Below are positions 6,863 to 9,878 of a stretch of DNA of 9,878 nucleotides, in pieces. Both the position numbers and the translations under genes were made by a program. Under the pieces are notes generated by a model. It was given only the letters and a program-made list of their open reading frames with translations, made no database searches and had not been told where the DNA came from. How positions within the stretch are numbered: position 1 is the first letter of the stretch; the number at the start of each line of letters is the position of its first letter. Location: NCBI GenBank assembly GCA_903866425.1, contig CAIPNN010000065.1:1-9878 (forward strand). Direction: 5' to 3'. This DNA is from an uncultured Actinomycetes bacterium. Its GTDB lineage: Bacteria > Actinomycetota > Thermoleophilia > Miltoncostaeales > Miltoncostaeaceae.

Positions 6863-7069
6863 TCAGGCCGCGTCGGGCACCGCGGGGCGCGGTGGAACCT
6901 GCGCCCGCAGGCGTGCGCGTGCTGCATCGAGGGCGCGCACCGAATCGGCGGCGGGGTCTGAAAGTTCACTCTGCGCAGGGGATTCTTCGGTTCGGCGTGC
7001 GCGGATGAGCGCCGCAGCCGTGGCGGCGGCAGCCGTCATCGATGCCAGTGAGATGAACGCCCGGGCCAT
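6863..7069 (-). CDS. Probable single-pass small membrane protein, 68 aa
   Basis: Short gene with two supports: TAGCAT ends 7 nt before its ATG, and the product has a plausible topology. Residues 2-22 (ARAFISLASMTAAAATAAAL) form an Ala-rich hydrophobic segment. It is followed by a positively charged IRARR boundary, then a polar 45-residue tail with an Arg/Ala helix (SVRALDAARARLRAQV) and a Pro-rich end. An in-frame ATG at 7207 would add 46 Arg-rich residues and run across the promoter, so I chose 7069. The hydrophobic stretch is Ala-heavy, so it could instead be an uncleaved signal or a weak membrane anchor. I recognise no family. It lies 22 bp before the secreted phosphatase gene on the same strand and back-to-back with the rpsF promoter. 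Confidence 0.55.
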   Translation of the reverse strand: MARAFISLASMTAAAATAAALIRARRTEESPAQSELSDPAADSVRALDAARARLRAQVPPRPAVPDAA

Positions 7070-7076
7070 GGCGGCG

Positions 7077-7082
7077 ATGCTA
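7077..7082 (-). promoter_or_regulatory. Leaderless -10 box (TAGCAT) of the 68-aa gene
   Basis: TAGCAT on the minus strand ends 7 nt before the ATG at 7069. It is the main reason for accepting this small gene and this start. Confidence 0.45.
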
Positions 7083-7141
7083 CGGACGACCCCGGGCGTC
7101 ACCGCTGGCACACTCCGTTGGCAAAGCCTGCGCACATGGGA

Positions 7142-7169
7142 CTGATCGGCCAATGCACGCTGGTATAGT
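7142..7169 (+). promoter_or_regulatory. rpsF operon promoter with TG-extended -10
   Basis: TGGTATAGT at 7161-7169 is an extended -10 (TGN plus TATAGT), the strongest -10 in the window. CTGATC at 7142-7147, spaced 16 nt, is a weak -35 (3 of 6 matches to TTGACA). Transcription would start near 7176, giving a leader of about 80 nt before the rpsF start. The in-frame ATG at 7153 lies upstream of this start point and is therefore unlikely to be used. Confidence 0.6.
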
Positions 7170-7179
7170 CTCCCGCCTG

Positions 7180-7223
7180 CCCGCGACCGGGTGCGTTCAC
7201 TACGCACCGCCTGTGCGCGCGGG
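7180..7223 (+). promoter_or_regulatory. Structured rpsF leader, candidate S6:S18 autoregulatory element
   Basis: An outer 6-bp stem, CCCGCG (7180-7185) with CGCGGG (7218-7223), encloses a perfect 7-bp hairpin, GGTGCGT (7190-7196) with ACGCACC (7202-7208) and loop TCACT. The 3' side between the stems contains a CCG at 7207-7209. Many bacterial rpsF leaders carry an S6:S18-binding motif made of a stem, a hairpin and a CCG-containing bulge. The match here is by layout only. Confidence 0.4.
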
Positions 7224-7245
7224 GATTTCCAGAAAGCACCAGCCC

Positions 7246-7250
7246 GGAGG
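7246..7250 (+). promoter_or_regulatory. Shine-Dalgarno GGAGG that decides the rpsF start at ATT
   Basis: Perfect GGAGG, followed by a 7-nt spacer (CCCGGCG) and then ATT at 7258. The other in-frame candidates, GTG 7213 and ATG 7153, have no such site. For ATG 7276 the distance from GGAGG is 25 nt, too far. Confidence 0.6.
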
Positions 7251-7257
7251 CCCGGCG

Positions 7258-7677
7258 ATTCACCCGTACCAGATCATGATGATCCTCAATCCCGACGCGG
7301 ATCAGGAAGCACAGGCAGAGATCACCTCGCGTGTGCGCACCCTTGTCGAGGAGGCCGGCGGCACCGTCAACGACGTGGCCGAGTGGGGTCGTCGCCCCAT
7401 CGCCTACCCCGTGCGCAAGCACGCAGATGGCGTGTACGTCATCGTCACCTGCGAGGCATCGTCCGCCGCAATTGACGAGGTCACCCGCGTGCTGGGCATC
7501 AGCAAGGACGTGGTGCTGCGCGCCATGCCGTTCCGCCTGTCGGAGAGCGAGCTTGAGGCCGTCAAGGCCAACGGCGTGCCGCTGCCGGTGGATGACCACC
7601 CCGCCGAGGAGCGCCCGCGGGGCGGCCGTGGCGGTGGGCGTGGCGGTGGCGGCGGCGGCCGTCGCCGGGACCGCTAG
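7258..7677 (+). CDS. rpsF: 30S ribosomal protein bS6, apparent ATT start
   Basis: bS6 of the small ribosomal subunit, which pairs with bS18 on 16S rRNA. From ATT the product is 139 aa. The N-terminus aligns with the family as (M)HPYQIMMILNPDADQE, followed by VNDVAEWGRRPIAYPVRKHA with the conserved WG-R-R-P-AYP-K core, GVYVIVTCEA, and VLGISKDVVLRAMPFR. Residues about 105-139 are an acidic/Pro segment ending in a Gly/Arg-rich tail (GGRGGGRGGGGGGRRRDR); such tails occur in high-GC actinobacteria. Start choice: GGAGG lies 7 nt before ATT, and family homology begins exactly there. GTG at 7213 would add 15 unrelated residues without a ribosome site. ATG at 7276 would remove the first residues of strand 1. 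It is the first gene of the rpsF-ssb-rplI-dnaB operon, and its TAG stop overlaps the ssb Shine-Dalgarno. Confidence 0.93.
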   Translation: MHPYQIMMILNPDADQEAQAEITSRVRTLVEEAGGTVNDVAEWGRRPIAYPVRKHADGVYVIVTCEASSAAIDEVTRVLGISKDVVLRAMPFRLSESELEAVKANGVPLPVDDHPAEERPRGGRGGGRGGGGGGRRRDR

Positions 7678-7680
7678 GAG
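7675..7680 (+). promoter_or_regulatory. ssb Shine-Dalgarno overlapping the rpsF stop codon
   Basis: TAGGAG contains the rpsF TAG stop and the AGGAG ribosome site, 6 nt before the ssb ATG. This layout favours translational coupling. Confidence 0.6.
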
Positions 7681-7686
7681 CCCTGA

Positions 7687-8160
7687 ATGGCTGCTGACCT
7701 CAACCGCGTCACCCTCGTCGGGCGCCTCACGCGCGACCCCGAGGTGCGGCACCTGCCGAGCGGCGATCCCATCGCCTCGCTCCGCATTGCCGTGAACAGC
7801 CGTGGTCGTGGTGACGACGGCCAGTGGACTGACAAGCCGAACTTCTTCGACATCACCGTCTTCGGCCGCCAGGCTGAGACGGTCTCCAACTACCTCAGCA
7901 AGGGTCGCCGCGTCGGTATTGACGGCCGCCTGCAGTGGAGGGAGTGGGAGGCCAAGGAGGGCGGCAAGCGCCAGAGCGTCGAGGTCGTCGCAAACGACGT
8001 CTTCTTCCTCGACAACCGTGGCGATGGTGACGGTGGTGGCGGTGGCGGCTGGTCCGCCCAGCAGGCCCCGTCGACTCCCGGTGGCGACCTCCCGGTTGAC
8101 ACCAGCGACCTTTCCTCACCGGCCCCGGCACCCGCCGGGGACGACGACATCCCGTTCTAG
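7687..8160 (+). CDS. ssb: Single-stranded DNA-binding protein
   Basis: 157-aa SSB that coats single-stranded DNA during replication and repair. The OB fold covers about residues 5-110: LNRVTLVGRLTRDPEVRHLP, the PIASLRIAVNSRG strand, KPNFFDITVFGRQAETVSNY, LSKGRRVGIDGRLQWREWE, and RQSVEVVANDVFFLD. The linker (about 111-145) is Gly/Pro/Ser-rich, and the acidic tip DDDIPF is the conserved C-terminal peptide that recruits partner proteins. Family length is normal. The start ATG has TAGGAG ending 6 nt upstream, and that sequence includes the rpsF stop codon. Its position between rpsF and rplI is the usual bacterial one, except that rpsR does not follow it. Confidence 0.97.
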   Translation: MAADLNRVTLVGRLTRDPEVRHLPSGDPIASLRIAVNSRGRGDDGQWTDKPNFFDITVFGRQAETVSNYLSKGRRVGIDGRLQWREWEAKEGGKRQSVEVVANDVFFLDNRGDGDGGGGGGWSAQQAPSTPGGDLPVDTSDLSSPAPAPAGDDDIPF

Positions 8161-8164
8161 GAAG
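8158..8164 (+). promoter_or_regulatory. rplI Shine-Dalgarno overlapping the ssb stop codon
   Basis: TAGGAAG contains the ssb TAG stop and an AGGAAG ribosome site, 5 nt before the rplI ATG. It is the second use of the same stop/ribosome-site overlap in this operon. Confidence 0.55.
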
Positions 8165-8169
8165 ACACG

Positions 8170-8625
8170 ATGCAGGCGATCCTTCTCGAAGACATCCGCG
8201 GCCTCGGCGAGGCCGGCAACGTGGTTACCGTTGCCCGCGGCTACATGCGCAACTACCTCGAGCCCCGCAGGCTCGCCGAGGTTGCCACCCCGGCGAAGAT
8301 CGCCGAGGTGCAGCGCACCGCCGAGCAGCGCGCTGCTGCCCGTGCGAAGGCCGCTGAGGAGGCCCGTGAGACGGCCGATCTGCTTGGCCGCACCGTGCTC
8401 ACCCTCAAGGCCAAGGCCGGTGCCGATGGCCGCCTGTTCGGCTCGATCACCTCGGGTGACGTGGCCGATGCCATCTTCGAGGCGCGCGGTGTGCGTATCG
8501 ACAAGCGCCACATCACGGTGGACCCGCCAATCCGTGCCGCCGGTACCTACACGGTGCCCGTCGACATGGGTGACGCCGGTATCACCGAGGTGAAGACGAT
8601 CGTCTCGCCGCTCGGCGACGAGTAG
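8170..8625 (+). CDS. rplI: 50S ribosomal protein bL9
   Basis: 151-aa bL9 of the large subunit, near the L1 stalk base, with a role in translation fidelity. The N-terminal domain is clear: MQAILLEDIRGLGEAGNVVT, VARGYMRNYLEPRRLA (the GY-RN-L-P signature), then a long Ala/Arg/Glu helix (about 42-75) linking to the C-terminal domain. That domain contains GRLFGSITSGDVADAI (about 87-102) and DKRHITVDPPIRAAGTYTV. Length is normal. The start is fixed by the family N-terminus and by AGGAAG 5 nt upstream. It follows ssb by 9 bp and precedes dnaB by 6 bp. rpsR is missing from its usual place before this gene. Confidence 0.97.
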   Translation: MQAILLEDIRGLGEAGNVVTVARGYMRNYLEPRRLAEVATPAKIAEVQRTAEQRAAARAKAAEEARETADLLGRTVLTLKAKAGADGRLFGSITSGDVADAIFEARGVRIDKRHITVDPPIRAAGTYTVPVDMGDAGITEVKTIVSPLGDE

Positions 8626-8631
8626 GTCGCG

Positions 8632-9878
8632 GTGGGCTCCGATACCGGAGCACTGATCCCAGCGGGGGGCAACCAGCCGGCAATTGCCGGTGGTCACATC
8701 CCCCCGCCGCAGAACAACGAGGCCGAGCAGTTGCTGCTGGCCTCACTCATCGATGCCCCGGGCAACGTGGCCGAGGCGATGGCCATCGTCACCTTCGAGG
8801 ACTTCTACCGCGAGGGTCACCGGCGCATCTACCAGGCAATCAGCGATCTCTTCCAGATCGGTGAGCCCATCGAGCCGATCACGGTGATCGAGCAGCTGAT
8901 GAAGTCGGGTGACCTCGACATCGCCGGTGGCCGCGATGCCGTGCTCGACCTCATGAGCACCCCCTACATCGCCGCGTCGTACCGCACGTACGCCGAGATT
9001 CTGCGCGATGCCGCCACGCAACGGCGCCTGCTGCAGATCGGGCAGGAGATCGAGACCATCGTCGCCGAGCGCGAGGGTGAGACCCACCAGATGGTGCAGC
9101 AGGCAGAAGACCTGGTGTACGGCCTGTCGCAGAAGCGCACGCGTGGCGACTTCGTGGGCACCAACGATCTGGTGATGCGCTCGATGGAGCGCCTGGTTGC
9201 CGCAAGCGACCAGGGCAACGAGGTCACGGGCCTGCCCACCGGCTTTGAAGATCTCGACAAGCTCACCGGCGGATTCAGGTCGGGAAACATCATCGTGGTC
9301 GCTGCCCGTCCGTCGATGGGCAAGACGGCCTTGGCGCTGTGCATCGCCGAGAGCGTGGCCCTCACCGAAGACCAGACCGTGGCCGTGTTCAGCCTCGAGA
9401 TGAGCGGCGAGGAACTGACGCAGCGCATGCTGTGCTCCGTGGCCATGGTGGATGCATCGCGCATGCGCAGCGGCCGACTTTCGCCCGACGACTGGCCGCG
9501 GGTGAGCCAGGCCGCCGACCGCCTGAGCAAGGCCCCCATCTTCATCGACGACTCCGAGGGCATGACCGTCGCCGAGATGCGCACCAAGGCCCGGCGCCTC
9601 AAGGCGCGCCATGGCCTCGGGCTCATCGTGGTGGACTACATCCAGCTGATGGAGGGTGCCCCCAACCTGCGCCGGCGCGATGAGAACCGCGTGCAGGAAC
9701 TGTCGGCGATCTCGCGTGGACTCAAGATGATGGCCCGCGACCTCGAGGTGCCCATCATCGTGGTGTCACAGCTCAACCGGTCGCCCGACGCCCGAAACGA
9801 CAAGCGCCCCATGCTCAGCGACCTGCGTGAGTCGGGCGCCATCGAGCAGGACGCCGACATGGTGCTGTTGATCTACCG
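8632..9878 (+). CDS. dnaB: Replicative DNA helicase DnaB (3' end outside window)
   Basis: Hexameric helicase that unwinds DNA at the replication fork. 415 codons are visible and the frame continues past the right edge. The DnaB N-terminal domain covers about residues 24-130 (PPQNNEAEQLLLASLI at its start), the linker region 131-195, and the RecA-like ATPase from about 198 (TGLPTGFEDLDKLTGGF). Walker A is ARPSMGKT (225-232, Lys231). Walker B is LIVVDYIQLM (331-340, Asp335). SQLNRSPDAR (379-388) and LSDLRESGAIEQDADMV (395-411) are intact. No intein interrupts Walker A or the SQLNR region, both common insertion sites in DnaB. The start is GTG, preceded by an in-frame stop at 8623. A weak AGG (8624-8626) overlaps the rplI stop. 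The first 20 residues are variable and coincide with a hairpin. Confidence 0.96.
   Translation, partial: MGSDTGALIPAGGNQPAIAGGHIPPPQNNEAEQLLLASLIDAPGNVAEAMAIVTFEDFYREGHRRIYQAISDLFQIGEPIEPITVIEQLMKSGDLDIAGGRDAVLDLMSTPYIAASYRTYAEILRDAATQRRLLQIGQEIETIVAEREGETHQMVQQAEDLVYGLSQKRTRGDFVGTNDLVMRSMERLVAASDQGNEVTGLPTGFEDLDKLTGGFRSGNIIVVAARPSMGKTALALCIAESVALTEDQTVAVFSLEMSGEELTQRMLCSVAMVDASRMRSGRLSPDDWPRVSQAADRLSKAPIFIDDSEGMTVAEMRTKARRLKARHGLGLIVVDYIQLMEGAPNLRRRDENRVQELSAISRGLKMMARDLEVPIIVVSQLNRSPDARNDKRPMLSDLRESGAIEQDADMVLLIY
8672..8694 (+). other. Strong inverted repeat in the 5' end of dnaB
   Basis: CCGGCAATTGCCGG (8677-8690) is a perfect 14-bp palindrome. In RNA it can form a CCGGC/GCCGG stem with an AATT loop, extended by ACCA (8672-8675) and TGGT (8691-8694) across one bulged G. 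No T-run follows, so it does not look like an intrinsic terminator. Confidence 0.5.

Larger units (their letters stand above)
7070..7257. other. Divergent intergenic region: 68-aa gene promoter and rpsF promoter/leader
   Basis: This is the longest gene-free stretch in the window. It carries the minus-strand TAGCAT box at its left end, the plus-strand TATAGT promoter near its middle, and a structured rpsF leader ending in GGAGG. TTGGCA at 7118-7123 resembles a -35 element but is 40 bp from TATAGT, too far to pair with it. Confidence 0.6.

Noticed and set aside
7118..7123. TTGGCA as -35 of the rpsF promoter
   Set aside because: It is 40 bp from TATAGT, too far for a promoter pair, and no other -10 box lies at the proper distance.
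7153..7257. N-terminal extension of rpsF from ATG 7153, CTG 7177 or GTG 7213
   Set aside because: ATG 7153 is upstream of the TATAGT promoter. CTG 7177 happens to lie 7 nt after TATAGT, but a leaderless CTG start is unlikely. None of the added residues resemble S6, and the region forms RNA structure.
7621..7670. GGCGGT-type tandem DNA repeat
   Set aside because: The repetition follows from the Gly/Arg-rich tail codons of S6; a similar run in ssb (8022-8052) encodes its Gly linker. Not a separate element.
8116..8697. 193-aa minus-strand open frame over rplI
   Set aside because: Antisense to rplI, spans its gene junctions, and has no motifs or promoter box at its start.
8743..9612. 289-aa minus-strand open frame
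   Set aside because: Long, but His/Gly/Leu-rich and exactly opposite the conserved dnaB coding sequence. Antisense frames of this kind are common at this GC content.
9304..9878. Intein within dnaB
   Set aside because: Checked at the Walker A and SQLNR regions, common DnaB intein sites. Both are continuous and intact in the visible part.
1..9878. CRISPR arrays, insertion sequences, att sites, tRNAs
   Set aside because: Looked for along both strands. There are no spaced direct repeats, transposase motifs, terminal inverted repeats or cloverleaf-like sequences.

Overview
The window is high-GC bacterial DNA, about two thirds or more G+C by eye, that most likely comes from an actinobacterium (Actinomycetota). 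Supporting signs are the strong GC bias, TANNNT -10 hexamers placed 6-8 nt before start codons as in leaderless mRNAs, and Gly/Arg-rich tails on S6 and SSB. A deep-branching class such as Thermoleophilia is possible, but I cannot place it from this sequence alone. No mobile element, CRISPR array, tRNA or rRNA is visible. Coding density is very high, and the longest gene-free stretch is about 190 bp (7070-7257).

Region 1 (1-4443, all minus strand) reads, in transcription order: a secreted L,D-transpeptidase; an unrecognised ~301-aa protein; an unrecognised 84-aa protein; a secreted PQQ-type glucose/sorbosone dehydrogenase; and a Tat-exported FAD-linked oxidase of the BBE/GOOX type, cut by the left edge. 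The genes lie 9-60 bp apart, yet each start codon has its own TANNNT box 6-8 nt upstream. They therefore look like a chain of individually promoted leaderless genes. At two junctions the upstream TAG stop codon is itself the TAG of the next gene's -10 box.

Region 2 (4528-5998, plus strand) holds a secreted 244-aa protein made of two tandem copies of one domain, followed 10 bp later by a LOG-family (lysine-decarboxylase-like) nucleotide phosphoribohydrolase. Its stop codon overlaps that of the convergent gene in region 3.

Region 3 (5995-7069, minus strand) holds a secreted purple-acid-phosphatase-like metallophosphoesterase and, upstream of it, a 68-aa probable single-pass membrane protein with its own leaderless promoter.

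Region 4 (7164-9878, plus strand) is a housekeeping translation/replication operon: rpsF, ssb, rplI, dnaB (dnaB is cut by the right edge). It has a TATAGT promoter, a structured 5' leader and Shine-Dalgarno-led genes whose ribosome sites overlap the preceding stop codons. Two oddities stand out. rpsF appears to start at ATT, behind a perfect GGAGG. rpsR (S18), which usually sits between ssb and rplI, is absent.

Regions 1-3 are rich in exported proteins (five with clear signal peptides), suggesting envelope and extracellular chemistry: peptidoglycan cross-linking, sugar oxidation and phosphate release. I see no convincing multi-gene defence or otherwise novel system. The most distinctive signals are the promoter/stop-codon architecture, the ATT start, the missing rpsR and the duplicated secreted domain.
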